Assembly (NCBI GenBank): GCA_016932505.1
Contig: JAFGCT010000005.1
Location: 1 to 64,000, forward strand
Reading direction: 5' to 3'
DNA: 64,000 nt
DNA from: Candidatus Peregrinibacteria bacterium
GTDB lineage: Bacteria; Patescibacteriota; Gracilibacteria; UM-FILTER-43-11
Part shown: positions 1-9,277 of the stretch, piece by piece
Position numbering within the stretch: the stretch's first letter is position 1
Layout: each line of letters begins with the position of its first letter
Position numbers and translations under genes: made by a program
Notes under the pieces: model-generated
Told to the model about the DNA's origin: nothing
Seen by the model: the letters and a program-made list of their open reading frames with translations, nothing else
Databases searched by the model: none

Positions 1-1398
1 ACACCTCATATTGTTCATGTTTTAGCAAAAAAACACGAACCACCACAGGATCTTCCTAAGAGTGGAACTCCGGAGACTTCTTTCTTTGGAACTACAAACT
101 ATCATAATAATTTTGTTAAATTTGGCATAAAAAGAGACGACCGTCGTAGGCATTTATATACAGTTGGTAAATCTGGTTCGGGTAAGTCAAAGTTTTTGGA
201 ATTATTGATAAAAGAAGATTTAGAAGCTGGTAAGGGTGTTGGTGTGCTTGATCCTCATGGCGACCTTATTGATAATATAATGCGTTTTATTCCGGAAAAC
301 AGAGTTGATGACGTGATTCTTTTTGATCCTTCCGATATAGATAATCCAATTGCTTTCAATCCATTGGAAAATGTTGGTGAGGCATATAAAATGCAGATAA
401 CAATTGGTTTTATTGATATTTTTAAAAAACTTTTTGGAAGTAATTGGTCCGATAGACTTGAACACGTACTTCGATATACAACACTTGCGCTTTTGGATAG
501 TGAGAATACTACGGTACTTTCTATTCTTAAAATGCTTACTGATAAAAACTACCGTCAAAAGATTATTTCACGAATTCAGGATTCTGTTGTTAAAAACTTT
601 TGGGTTTCTGAATTTGCCGCATGGAGTGAAAAGTTTGATGCAGAGGCAATCACTCCTTTACTTAATAAAGTCGGACAGCTTGTAAGTACAAATATGATTC
701 GAAATATAGTCGGACAGCCGAATAATAAATTCAACATTCGTGAGATTATGGACAACAAGAAAATTCTTCTCATGAAAATCTCAAAAGGTTTACTCGGTGA
801 AGAAAATTCCCAGATTTTGGGTGCGATGGTAATTACAAAAATGTATCAGGCAGCTATGCAAAGGGCAGATATGCGCGAGGAAAATCGTGAAGATTTCTAT
901 CTATACATTGATGAATTCCAGAATTTTGCGACTGATACTTTTGCGGAAATTCTGTCGGAAGCGCGAAAATATCGCTTAAGTCTTACACTTGCTCATCAAT
1001 ATATGGGTCAGCTAATCAATGTTGTACAAAAAACAGTATTTGGTAATGTTGGTTCTATTGTTTCTTTTAGAGTTGGCGCAGATGACGCAGAGGTTCTTGC
1101 AAATGAATATACTCCAATATTTAAAGAACGCGATATTATCAACCTTGGCGTTCGTGAGTTCTATACAAAAATGTCCGTCGATGGTGAAATCCGTGAAGCT
1201 TTTTCCGGACGTACACTTGATGTACCACCTGTAACAAATGACCTTACTGAAAAAATAAAACAACAATCAAGACAAAAATACTGCACTCCGCGCGTTGATG
1301 TAGAAAAGCTTCTTTCCAAATGGGATGAGGCAGGGGATTTTACTCAGGATAATATGGCACCCGATATGGAACAGGAATTTGAGGAACCGCTAATCTAA
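1..1398 (+). CDS. VirD4/TraG-like type IV secretion/conjugation ATPase, 5' truncated
   Basis: The reading frame is open from the first base of the window, so the gene starts upstream; 465 residues are visible. A Walker A motif GKSGSGKS is encoded at 166-189, and a Walker B-like stretch (LYIDEFQNF) lies near 900-930. Between them is a RecA-like core with conserved DPHGDL and DPSD motifs, as in TraM-recognition/VirD4-type coupling ATPases, which pump DNA or protein substrates at a membrane channel. An initiation at the TTG near 196 would cut off the P-loop and is therefore wrong. Such ATPases are common in Patescibacteria, often without a full conjugation system. No partner gene is visible here, so the substrate is unknown. 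Confidence 0.85.
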   Translation, partial: TPHIVHVLAKKHEPPQDLPKSGTPETSFFGTTNYHNNFVKFGIKRDDRRRHLYTVGKSGSGKSKFLELLIKEDLEAGKGVGVLDPHGDLIDNIMRFIPENRVDDVILFDPSDIDNPIAFNPLENVGEAYKMQITIGFIDIFKKLFGSNWSDRLEHVLRYTTLALLDSENTTVLSILKMLTDKNYRQKIISRIQDSVVKNFWVSEFAAWSEKFDAEAITPLLNKVGQLVSTNMIRNIVGQPNNKFNIREIMDNKKILLMKISKGLLGEENSQILGAMVITKMYQAAMQRADMREENREDFYLYIDEFQNFATDTFAEILSEARKYRLSLTLAHQYMGQLINVVQKTVFGNVGSIVSFRVGADDAEVLANEYTPIFKERDIINLGVREFYTKMSVDGEIREAFSGRTLDVPPVTNDLTEKIKQQSRQKYCTPRVDVEKLLSKWDEAGDFTQDNMAPDMEQEFEEPLI

Positions 1399-1563
1399 TT
1401 TTTCATTTAACATTTAGCATTTTTCATTTTTTAACAATAGGGAAATCCGAAAAAGTTTTACAATTTTATCCGCCTTGCTTCTCAAATTGAACAAACTTTT
1501 TTCTTCACTGCATTTCAGCCTAATGGCATTATTTTGTTCGGAACGGATTTCTCGCTACTAACT

Positions 1564-3210
1564 ATGTCAGATTGTAAACAATGTAAATCATCATTTGAAA
1601 TTACCGATGAGGATAGGAAATTCTATTCCAAAATTGATGTACCTGAACCAACTTTATGTCCAGAATGCAGACTCCAAAGAAGGTTGGCTTGGAGGAATGA
1701 GAGTAATTTATATAGTCTTAAATGTGATTTGTGTAATAAAAATATGATTACCTGTTACAACGGTGACTATGATTCCCCTGTTTATTGTAAAGAATGCTGG
1801 TGGAGTGATAATTGGGATCCAAGGACATACGGACGTGATTTTGATTTCTCTCGTCCTTTCTTTGAACAGTATGATGAGCTTCTAAAAGTCGTTCCTAAAA
1901 TGGGACAGATGCAGTTGCAGAATGAGAACTGTCCTTATGCGAACTGGTTGGCTTACAGTAAGAATGTATATATGAGTCCGGGAAGTTATTTTTTGGAAGA
2001 TTGTCTATATCTTTGGAAAAGTCAGAGATGCAAAGATGTTGTTGATGGCAATTTTTTAAATGAATGTGAAATAATGTACTCCTGTATTCATTGTTCAAAC
2101 TGTTACAATGGTCAGTTTTTGAATAACTGTAGAAATTGTTCAGACTCAACTTATTTAAGTGATTGTGTTGGGTGTAAAAAATGTTTTATGTGCTCTGGTT
2201 TATCAGGTCAGAAATATTGCATTAAGAATCATCAGCTATCTAAAGAAGATTATGAAAAGCAAGTTGAGGAATATATGAAAAAAAATCCTCAGGAACTTGC
2301 AACTGAATTCGCAGAATTTAATAAAACTATTCCTAAAAAATATCAAAACAATATTGCTTGTGAGAATTCAGTTGGTGACTATCTGCAAAATTGCAAAAAT
2401 GCACAATATTGTTTTGATTGTTTTGATATTGAAGATTGTAAATATCTTGATAACTGTGTAGCCGTGAAGGATTCAATCGATTTAACAGACCACGATAAGG
2501 ATATTGAACTGTGTTATGAAATTATGGGTGGTGGAGAAAGTAATCGTGAAGTTAAATTTTCCAGCTGTCCTGTTGCTAGCCCTTTTTCTGAATATTTAAA
2601 TTCCTGTTTTAATTTATCAAATGGATTTGGGTGTGATGGATTTCATTCCAAGTCAAAGTTCTGTATTTTAAATAAACAATATTCTGAATCTGAATACAAA
2701 GAAATGAGATTAAGAATTATTAAGCACATGAAAGGTACAGGTGAATGGGGTGAATTTTTTCCAATTACGCTTTCTCCTTTTGCTTATAATGAATCAATTG
2801 CTTATGAGTATTTTCCGTTAATAAATGAAGAGGTTTTAAATAGAGGCTGTAGATGGAAAGATTTTGAAAATAAAGTTAAAAATATTACAAAAACAATTCC
2901 TGCCAGTCGTCTTCCCGATAATATTAATGATGTACCTGATGATATTTTGAACTGGGCTATTGAATGCGAAGAGACAGGACGTTTATTTAAACTTCAACCT
3001 CACGAATTAAAGTTTTACAGACGATTCAACATTCCAGTTCCTCATTTTCACCCCGAAGTCAGACATACGAAATTGAATTCACTTCGTAATCCGAGAAAAA
3101 TCTATAAACGAAAATGTGATAAATGTCAGTGTGATATTCAGACAACTTATGCGCCAGAAAGACAAGAGAGGATTTATTGTGAGAGTTGTTATTTAAAAGA
3201 AGTTTATTAA
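1564..3210 (+). CDS. Cys-rich multi-zinc-ribbon protein, array member 1
   Basis: This 548-residue protein carries about 41 cysteines. Domains in order: an N-terminal CxxC...CxxC ribbon (residues about 4-36), a second Cys cluster followed by FDFSRPFFEQ (about 95-105), a Cys/Asn/Asp-rich repetitive middle built as two similar halves that each end with a FGC/FMC...K-x-C-I-x-N motif, an EWGEFFP...SPFAYNE block, and a C-terminal double CxxC ribbon ending in CYLKEVY. I start at ATG 1564 rather than TTG 1534 because all paralogues begin a few residues before the first CxxC. Function is unknown. From memory, such proteins are labelled 'caib/baif family' in Patescibacteria, a name I see no support for. 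Metal binding is likely; a beta-solenoid middle is my inference. Confidence 0.85.
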   Translation: MSDCKQCKSSFEITDEDRKFYSKIDVPEPTLCPECRLQRRLAWRNESNLYSLKCDLCNKNMITCYNGDYDSPVYCKECWWSDNWDPRTYGRDFDFSRPFFEQYDELLKVVPKMGQMQLQNENCPYANWLAYSKNVYMSPGSYFLEDCLYLWKSQRCKDVVDGNFLNECEIMYSCIHCSNCYNGQFLNNCRNCSDSTYLSDCVGCKKCFMCSGLSGQKYCIKNHQLSKEDYEKQVEEYMKKNPQELATEFAEFNKTIPKKYQNNIACENSVGDYLQNCKNAQYCFDCFDIEDCKYLDNCVAVKDSIDLTDHDKDIELCYEIMGGGESNREVKFSSCPVASPFSEYLNSCFNLSNGFGCDGFHSKSKFCILNKQYSESEYKEMRLRIIKHMKGTGEWGEFFPITLSPFAYNESIAYEYFPLINEEVLNRGCRWKDFENKVKNITKTIPASRLPDNINDVPDDILNWAIECEETGRLFKLQPHELKFYRRFNIPVPHFHPEVRHTKLNSLRNPRKIYKRKCDKCQCDIQTTYAPERQERIYCESCYLKEVY

Positions 3211-3277
3211 TTAATCGAATAGAAGCTCGAATGGGCGATCGTATAGGAGATCGAATAGATCAATACGAGCCCCAATT

Positions 3278-3310
3278 CGATCCTCAATACGATCCTCAAT
3301 ACGATCCTCT
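3278..3310 (+). repeat. 12-bp tandem repeat abutting a start codon
   Basis: The unit CGATCCTCAATA is present nearly three times (3278-3289, 3290-3301, partial 3302-3310) and runs directly into the ATG at 3311. An imperfect inverted copy (GGAGATCGAAT, near 3247-3257) lies upstream, so the transcript could fold. It belongs to the class of short-period repeats seen elsewhere in the window. It leaves no room for a ribosome-binding site, so the repeat is itself the leader of the next gene. Confidence 0.8.
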
Positions 3311-4942
3311 ATGCGAAATTGTAAACAATGTAAATCAGAGTTTGAAATCCAAGTACCAAAGTTTTATGATAAATTGAAATTAACTTTACCAACTTTGTGT
3401 CCTGTATGTCGACGTCAGCGTCGGTTGGCATTTTGGCCGTATGGAATTTTACAGAAGCGAAAATGTGATTTTTCAGGTGAGGATATTATTTCAACCTATT
3501 CTCCTGATGCACATTTTCCGGTATTCAGAAAAAAATATTGGTTTGGTGATGATTGGAATCCTCCTGAAATGGAAATTGATTGGAATAAATCTTTTTTTGA
3601 ACAGTTATATGAACTTCAAAGCAAGACTCCGCACTTTCATCAGCTTGGTAAAAATAATACAAACTGTGATTATGCGGATGATGTATGGAGTTGTAAGAAC
3701 GCATATTTAAGCAGGTCGATGCTGGAATGTGAGGATGTGATGTATATCTATCGTGTATTGTATTCAAAAGATTGTATGGATCTTACTTACTGTTATAACA
3801 TGGACCAATCTTATGAATGCACTTACTGTTTTAAATGTTATAACTTAAAATTTTCACTAGATTGTCGTGATTGCAGTGACTCCTATTTTCTATACAGTTG
3901 TAGTGGGTGTCGTGATTGTTTCATGTGCTGGAATCTTCGCAATCGAAAATACTGTATTTTTAACAAGCAATATTCAGAAGAAGAATATAAAGAAAAAATA
4001 AAATCACTTCATTTAAATTCCAGAGCATTTTTAAATGAGTTACGAAAAAGATTTGTAGACCACATAAAAAATGATGCCATTCATAAAGCAGACCATAACT
4101 TGAATACGGAAAACTGTGATGGGAATTATATAACTGATTGCAGAAATTGTCATGATGCGTATTTTATGGAGGATGCAGAAAATGATGTCCATGTTTATCG
4201 ATCACCTAAAACAAATAATTGTGTAGATTGTACAGGGCTACTTAATGGAGAACTATCTTATGAAGTGTGCCAATGCACTGATTGTAACAACATCCGCTTT
4301 GCTTTGTTTTGCTCTGATTGTTCCGATAGCGCATACATCGACCAATGTTTTAACTGCATTCATTGTTTTGGGTGTGTAGGTCTTAAGCGTAAAAAATTCT
4401 GTATACTTAACAAACAATATTCAAAAGAGGAATATGCGAAAATTATGCCGAAACTGAAAGAGAAGATGATTAAGGACGGCGAATATGGTGAGTTTTTTCC
4501 TTATAAATTTGCTTTCAATGGTTTTAATCTTTCTCTCGGTAGCTTCTTTTATAACGAAACAGAATCTGGCATAAAGAAAAAGGGGGGATATTTTGAAAAA
4601 GTACCAAACGGGAAAAAAGAAGAAGAAAATTATCCTGTTTTATCCGATCTTACCGAAGGGATTACAGATGATTTGGTTGGTAAGGTTTTTAAGTGCTCTA
4701 AATCGGATCAGCCTTATACATTTACTAAACAGGAATTGGATTTTTATAGAAAACATAATCTTCCACTTCCCGATGTACATCCTGAGGAAAGAAATAAAGA
4801 AAGATTTGCAAAGCTCCCTCCTTTAACTCCGCGCACAATAACTTGCCCAGGTTGTAAAAAGAAAATAACCACTTATTATCCAGAAAGCTGGGGATACAAG
4901 AGAATTGGATGTGAGGAATGTTATCTTAAAACACTTTATTAA
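3311..4942 (+). CDS. Cys-rich multi-zinc-ribbon protein, array member 2
   Basis: This 543-residue paralogue of the preceding gene has the same order of parts: N-terminal CKQC...CPVC ribbon, a second ribbon, two repetitive Cys-rich halves each ending with KKFCI/KYCI followed by NKQYS-EEY, an EYGEFFP block, and a C-terminal CPGC...CEEC ribbon ending CYLKTLY. It lacks the FDFSRPFFEQ form found in the others (it has WNKSFFEQL) and the SPFAYNE block is degenerate, so it is the most divergent copy. It follows member 1 by 100 bp, a gap filled largely by tandem repeat, and has no Shine-Dalgarno sequence. Function unknown. Confidence 0.85.
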   Translation: MRNCKQCKSEFEIQVPKFYDKLKLTLPTLCPVCRRQRRLAFWPYGILQKRKCDFSGEDIISTYSPDAHFPVFRKKYWFGDDWNPPEMEIDWNKSFFEQLYELQSKTPHFHQLGKNNTNCDYADDVWSCKNAYLSRSMLECEDVMYIYRVLYSKDCMDLTYCYNMDQSYECTYCFKCYNLKFSLDCRDCSDSYFLYSCSGCRDCFMCWNLRNRKYCIFNKQYSEEEYKEKIKSLHLNSRAFLNELRKRFVDHIKNDAIHKADHNLNTENCDGNYITDCRNCHDAYFMEDAENDVHVYRSPKTNNCVDCTGLLNGELSYEVCQCTDCNNIRFALFCSDCSDSAYIDQCFNCIHCFGCVGLKRKKFCILNKQYSKEEYAKIMPKLKEKMIKDGEYGEFFPYKFAFNGFNLSLGSFFYNETESGIKKKGGYFEKVPNGKKEEENYPVLSDLTEGITDDLVGKVFKCSKSDQPYTFTKQELDFYRKHNLPLPDVHPEERNKERFAKLPPLTPRTITCPGCKKKITTYYPESWGYKRIGCEECYLKTLY

Positions 4943-4949
4943 ATCCCAA

Positions 4950-5012
4950 TTGACTTCCAATGGACTTCCAATTGACTAAGTCTATAGGAAGTTAATGGGA
5001 AGCCCAAAGGAA
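4950..5012 (+). repeat. 11-bp tandem repeat with inverted copies
   Basis: TTGACTTCCAA, TGGACTTCCAA and a partial TTGACTAAG follow one another (4950-4978). Then come GGAAGTTAAT and GGGAAG, complementary to the CTTCC cores, so the region can form a hairpin. It fills most of the gap between array members 2 and 3. The unit differs from the repeat upstream of member 2, but the architecture (short unit, 2-3 copies, inverted echo) is the same. Confidence 0.7.
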
Positions 5013-5018
5013 AATGTT

Positions 5019-6674
5019 ATGAAAATTTGTAATCAATGTAAATCGCAGTTCGAGATAACTGATAAGGATCGGCAGTTTTATGAAAGAATGGATGCCCCCG
5101 AGCCAAAAATGTGTCCTGATTGCAGAAATAAGTGCCGTATGACGTGGAGGAATGAGAAGACTTTGTATAAAAGAAAGTGTGATTTATGTCATAAGGATAT
5201 AATTTCAATTTATTCTTCTGATAAAATTTTTCCTGTTTATTGCACGGATTGTTTTTGGGGTGATAAATGGAATCCACTTTCTTATGGTGTTGAATTTGAT
5301 TTCAGTCGTCCGTTTTTTAATCAATTTAGAGAATTGATGTTGAAGGTACCACGGTTGGCGATAGTAAATAAGCAATCTCAGAATAGTGATTATTGTAATT
5401 ATTCTTTTGCTAATAAAAATTGCTATTTAACTTTTGGAAATCATTACGAAGAAGATTCGATGTATGGTCGTTATTCAACTAAAAATAAGTTTTGCCTGGA
5501 TTATCTTTTTACTTATAATTCTGAACTATGCTACGAGAATGTTTTTTCAAAGAATTGTTATAGCTCAGTCTATTTAGAACATTGTGACGGGTGCGATTCG
5601 TGTTATTTTTCACGAGATTTAATTGGTTGTAAGAATTGTTTGTTTTGTGCCAATTTAAATCACAAGGAATATTACATATTAAACAAGCCTTATTCCAAAG
5701 AAGAATATGAAAAGCAATTAAGTAGTTCAAATTTTAATAATTATATTGGATTTCAAAAAGCCCGTGAGTTTTTTCTTGGTGAGTTTGCAAACAGATTCCC
5801 CGTAAGATCCACTTATCAGCTTAACTGTGAAAATTCTATCGGAGATAATTTAAATAATTGTAAGAATATCCGTGATTGTTTTGATTGCACCAATTGTGAA
5901 GACATTGCTTATGCGTGTCAGATTGATGAGACTTATGATTCAATGGACATGACATGTATGGGGTATGATAAAAGTGAAGTTTGTTATGAGACAATAGGAT
6001 GCTCTGGGATCTTTAATTGTATATCCTGTGATTCTTGCTGGCATAATTCAGATCTTTCTTATTGCAATTTATGTTTTTCCGTAAAAAATTCTTTTGGTTG
6101 TATTTCACTTCAGCATAAAGAAAACTGTATTTTAAATAAACAATATTCAAAAGAGGAATACAAAGTGGTCGTTTCTAGAATTATTGAACATATGAAAAAA
6201 TCTGGTGAGTGGGGGAATTTCTTTACTGTTAAAATATCACCATTCGCATATAACGAAACAATCGCAAATGAATATTATCCTATGTCCGAAAAAGAAGTTC
6301 AAAATAATGATTGGGAATGGAAAATACAAAAGGATGAAGTATTAAATGTTACAAAAACTATTCCAGCAAGTCGTTTGCCTGATTCAATTGCTGATATCCC
6401 TGACGAAATCCTAAATTGGGCAATAGAATGCGAGCAAACCAAGCGTCCATTTAAAATTCAAAAGGGTGAATTGAGTTTTTATCGAAAGTTAAATCTTCCA
6501 ATTCCGCATTTTCATCCAGATGTGCGTTTTGAAATGAGAATGCAAAGAAAAAAACCAAGAAAATTGTCTGATGCTAAGTGTAATAAATGCGGAAGTGTAA
6601 TTAAGTCTTCTTTTGATAGTGTTGGTGATAGTCAAATTTTATGTGAGAAATGTTTTATTAATAAAATGCAATAA
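5019..6674 (+). CDS. Cys-rich multi-zinc-ribbon protein, array member 3
   Basis: This 551-residue paralogue has an N-terminal CNQC...CPDC ribbon, FDFSRPFFNQF, two Cys-rich halves closed by NKPYSKEEY and NKQYSKEEY, the EWGNFF...SPFAYNE block, the PASRLPD...PDEILNWAIEC block shared closely with member 1, and a C-terminal CNKC...CEKC ribbon that ends without the usual LKEVY tail. I choose ATG 5019 (MKICNQC), although an in-frame ATG at 4995 exists, because it matches the paralogues. Its stop overlaps the next start (TAATG), so members 3 and 4 are probably translationally coupled. Confidence 0.85.
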   Translation: MKICNQCKSQFEITDKDRQFYERMDAPEPKMCPDCRNKCRMTWRNEKTLYKRKCDLCHKDIISIYSSDKIFPVYCTDCFWGDKWNPLSYGVEFDFSRPFFNQFRELMLKVPRLAIVNKQSQNSDYCNYSFANKNCYLTFGNHYEEDSMYGRYSTKNKFCLDYLFTYNSELCYENVFSKNCYSSVYLEHCDGCDSCYFSRDLIGCKNCLFCANLNHKEYYILNKPYSKEEYEKQLSSSNFNNYIGFQKAREFFLGEFANRFPVRSTYQLNCENSIGDNLNNCKNIRDCFDCTNCEDIAYACQIDETYDSMDMTCMGYDKSEVCYETIGCSGIFNCISCDSCWHNSDLSYCNLCFSVKNSFGCISLQHKENCILNKQYSKEEYKVVVSRIIEHMKKSGEWGNFFTVKISPFAYNETIANEYYPMSEKEVQNNDWEWKIQKDEVLNVTKTIPASRLPDSIADIPDEILNWAIECEQTKRPFKIQKGELSFYRKLNLPIPHFHPDVRFEMRMQRKKPRKLSDAKCNKCGSVIKSSFDSVGDSQILCEKCFINKMQ

Positions 6675-8335
6675 TGCCAAACTGCAAACAGTGTAATCAA
6701 GGGTTTGAAATTTCGAATGAAGAAAATGCTTTGAGAGAAAAACTTACGGGTGATTTTGAAACAGGTCTGGTTCCTCAGCCGACTCAGTGTTTGGTGTGCC
6801 GTATGCGCAGAAAAATGGCATGGAGGAATGAGATGACGTTATACAAAAGAGATTGTGATAAGACGGGGAAATCCATAATTTCAATATATCCATCAAATAC
6901 AGATTTTCCTGTTTACAGTAAAAATGAATGGTGGGGGAATGATTGGGACGCGATGAGTTACGGCAGGGAATTTGATTTTTCACGTCCTTTCTTTGAACAG
7001 TTTGTGGAGCTTTTTAATAAGGTGCCAAAATTACCTCTTATATCTGTGAATACTGAAAATTCCGATTACTGCAATTTTATCTGGGATTCGCGGAATTCAT
7101 ATTTGAGTTATTGTATTTATAAAAGTGAATCACTTATTCATTGTTATTGGCTGTATCACAGTAGGGATTGTATAGACTGTAGTTATTGCTTTCGAAGTGA
7201 AAGGTGTTATGAATGTACCGATTGCAATGATTCACAGAATTCAAAGTTCTGTATTCTTTCACACAATTGCAGTGATTCGCTCTTTCTTTATGATTGTCGT
7301 GGATGCAGTAATTGCTTTGGTTGTGTTGGCCTTCGCAATAAAAAATATTATATGTTTAACCAGAAGCTTCCCAAAGACGAATATGAAAAGCGTCTGAAAG
7401 GATTTGATCTTCAGAAACAGGAGCACATTGATGCGGTTAAAACAAAGTTGAATGCTTTGCGTTTAAAACTTCCTCACAGATATTCAATTCAAGATAAAAC
7501 CGAGAATTGTACAGGTGATTATATTTTTGAGTCCAAAGACTGTCATAATTGTTATCAGTTGTATAATGGTAGAGATTGTATTAATGTTGAGGATTCGGAT
7601 TGCGAGGACTGCCAGGATAGTTATCATATTGGGTGGGCTTCTTTCATTTATGATTCATATTCTGTCTGCAATAATAAATCATCCGCTTTTTCTATTCAAT
7701 GTGATGGAGGAAGCGATCTTTTTTACTCTTATTGTTGTTATAATCTTTCTCATGGATTTGGGTGTGATGGCATAAGGCAGAATGAGTATTGCATTCTGAA
7801 TAAGAAATATTCCAAAGAACAGTATCAGGAATTGCTTCCGAAAATCGTTGAACATATGAGAGGTACAGGTGAGTGGGGAGAATTCTTTCCTGCACATCTT
7901 TCGCCTTTTGCATACAATGAATCTGTCATTCCAAGTTTTTATCCTTTAGAAAAAGATGAAGTGCTAAGGAGAAAATGGAGATGGAAAGATGACCTTCCGT
8001 TTACAAAAGGAAAAGAATCTATTTCTCACACGGAACTCTCTGAAAATATATCCGATATTCCTTTATCCGTAACAAATGAGATATTTGCATGTGATGAATG
8101 TGGAAAAAATTATAAGATTATCGATCAGGAATTAAGGTATTATAAGAACGAAAATTTACCGCTTCCAAAAAACTGTCCGCATTGCCGAAATGCAAACCGC
8201 CTGAAATTCAGAAACCCAAGAAGACTTTTCAGTAGAAAATGTGATAAATGCGGAGAGTCAATCCGGTCATCTTACTCACTCGAGCGACCTGAGATAGTTT
8301 ACTGTGAATCGTGCTATTTAAAAGAAGTCTACTAG
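6674..8335 (+). CDS. Cys-rich multi-zinc-ribbon protein, array member 4
   Basis: This 553-residue paralogue starts in the TAATG overlap with member 3. It shows the family layout: CKQC...CLVC ribbon, FDFSRPFFEQF, two Cys-rich halves ending GCVGLRNKKYY and GCDGIRQNEYC, EWGEFFP...SPFAYNE, then two C-terminal ribbons (CDECGKNY with CPHC, and CDKC with CESC), ending CYLKEVY. The extra ribbon before the last one (CDECGKNYK) is shared with member 5 and absent from members 1-3, so members 4 and 5 form a subgroup. A promoter for the next gene begins at the base after the stop. Function unknown. Confidence 0.85.
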   Translation: MPNCKQCNQGFEISNEENALREKLTGDFETGLVPQPTQCLVCRMRRKMAWRNEMTLYKRDCDKTGKSIISIYPSNTDFPVYSKNEWWGNDWDAMSYGREFDFSRPFFEQFVELFNKVPKLPLISVNTENSDYCNFIWDSRNSYLSYCIYKSESLIHCYWLYHSRDCIDCSYCFRSERCYECTDCNDSQNSKFCILSHNCSDSLFLYDCRGCSNCFGCVGLRNKKYYMFNQKLPKDEYEKRLKGFDLQKQEHIDAVKTKLNALRLKLPHRYSIQDKTENCTGDYIFESKDCHNCYQLYNGRDCINVEDSDCEDCQDSYHIGWASFIYDSYSVCNNKSSAFSIQCDGGSDLFYSYCCYNLSHGFGCDGIRQNEYCILNKKYSKEQYQELLPKIVEHMRGTGEWGEFFPAHLSPFAYNESVIPSFYPLEKDEVLRRKWRWKDDLPFTKGKESISHTELSENISDIPLSVTNEIFACDECGKNYKIIDQELRYYKNENLPLPKNCPHCRNANRLKFRNPRRLFSRKCDKCGESIRSSYSLERPEIVYCESCYLKEVY

Positions 8336-8363
8336 TTGACAATATATAAAAAGGTGGTAAAAT
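8336..8363 (+). promoter_or_regulatory. sigma-70-type promoter giving a leaderless TrmB-like mRNA
   Basis: TTGACA (8336-8341), a 16-bp spacer and TAAAAT (8358-8363). The expected transcription start, about seven bases after the -10, falls on the ATG at 8370, so the message would have essentially no 5' leader. It overlaps nothing but directly follows the TAG of array member 4. Confidence 0.75.
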
Positions 8364-8369
8364 GTAGCT

Positions 8370-9134
8370 ATGGATATCAAAAGACGAGTATTACAACTTT
8401 TGGGTCGAGCTGGTATGACGCCTTCGGAGGCTAAGTTTTATCTTACAGCTCATCGTAATCCAAAACTGACTATTAAAGACCTTCAAATGAAGTCAGGGCT
8501 TTCACGTGCGTCTGCATATCGTGCCTATGAGAATTTAAAAGAATTAGGTCTGATTACTTCCTCACAAGAAAACTGGCGTAAGAATGTTGAAACAGTATCA
8601 CTTCGAACTGTCGCAGAGAAACTCGCGAAAGAACAAAGACGGCTTAGAAAAGTAGAACTTGAACTTCAGTCTATGGGTGATCTTATGGGGCTTACTGCTT
8701 TTAGTCATATCGAAGATCCTGTTGAAATTATTACTGACCAAAATTTAATTAAAGAAAAAGCTTTTAAGATACTTCATAAAGACTGGGAGCATTTTGTTTG
8801 TTACGGTTCTCCTGAACGATTAATCGATGTAATTGGTGAGGATGAAGAGAAAGATTGGGTAAAAAGAAGATATAAAATGGGTAAGTCTGTTGATGCCGTT
8901 ATGACGGAAGTAGGTGATTATGTTAATTATATTTTGCCAACATGTGAAAGAGACCTTCGTAATGTTAAAATTTGTCTTGATAAAGAAAATCAGGATTATT
9001 GTTCGTATATTTTTGATGATGAGGTTGTTGTGTGGCACAAAGATAAAAATCTTGGCAATCGTGCAATTGTTATAAAAGATCCTTTAATCGCAAGAATGCA
9101 GAAAAATATGTTTCAGGAAACCTGGAATAAGTAA
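8370..9134 (+). CDS. TrmB-family winged-helix transcriptional regulator
   Basis: This 254-residue protein begins with a winged helix-turn-helix of TrmB type (MTPSEAKFYL near residue 16, a recognition-helix-like SGLSRASAYRAYENL near 42-56), followed by a short coiled linker and a C-terminal domain of about 150 residues that would be the ligand-sensing part. TrmB proteins bind promoter palindromes and respond to sugars or other small molecules in archaea and some bacteria; the ligand here is unknown. It has its own promoter and sits between array members 4 and 5, which makes it a candidate regulator of the array. No operator palindrome is visible in its own promoter. Confidence 0.75.
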   Translation: MDIKRRVLQLLGRAGMTPSEAKFYLTAHRNPKLTIKDLQMKSGLSRASAYRAYENLKELGLITSSQENWRKNVETVSLRTVAEKLAKEQRRLRKVELELQSMGDLMGLTAFSHIEDPVEIITDQNLIKEKAFKILHKDWEHFVCYGSPERLIDVIGEDEEKDWVKRRYKMGKSVDAVMTEVGDYVNYILPTCERDLRNVKICLDKENQDYCSYIFDDEVVVWHKDKNLGNRAIVIKDPLIARMQKNMFQETWNK

Positions 9135-9277
9135 TTTTCTCAATTTTGTGGGAAAATGCTAGAGGTATTTTATGGCTTTTTTAGCGTTTATTTTTGATTT
9201 AATCGTTTATTATTGCTGATTTTTGACGAATTTTATTTTTCTTATAAACTTGTAAACCACTGATAAGATATTTATAT

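Noticed and set aside
3186-3377. Short frame with repeated QYDPQ residues between array members
   Set aside because: It is the translation of the DNA tandem repeat and overlaps two real genes.
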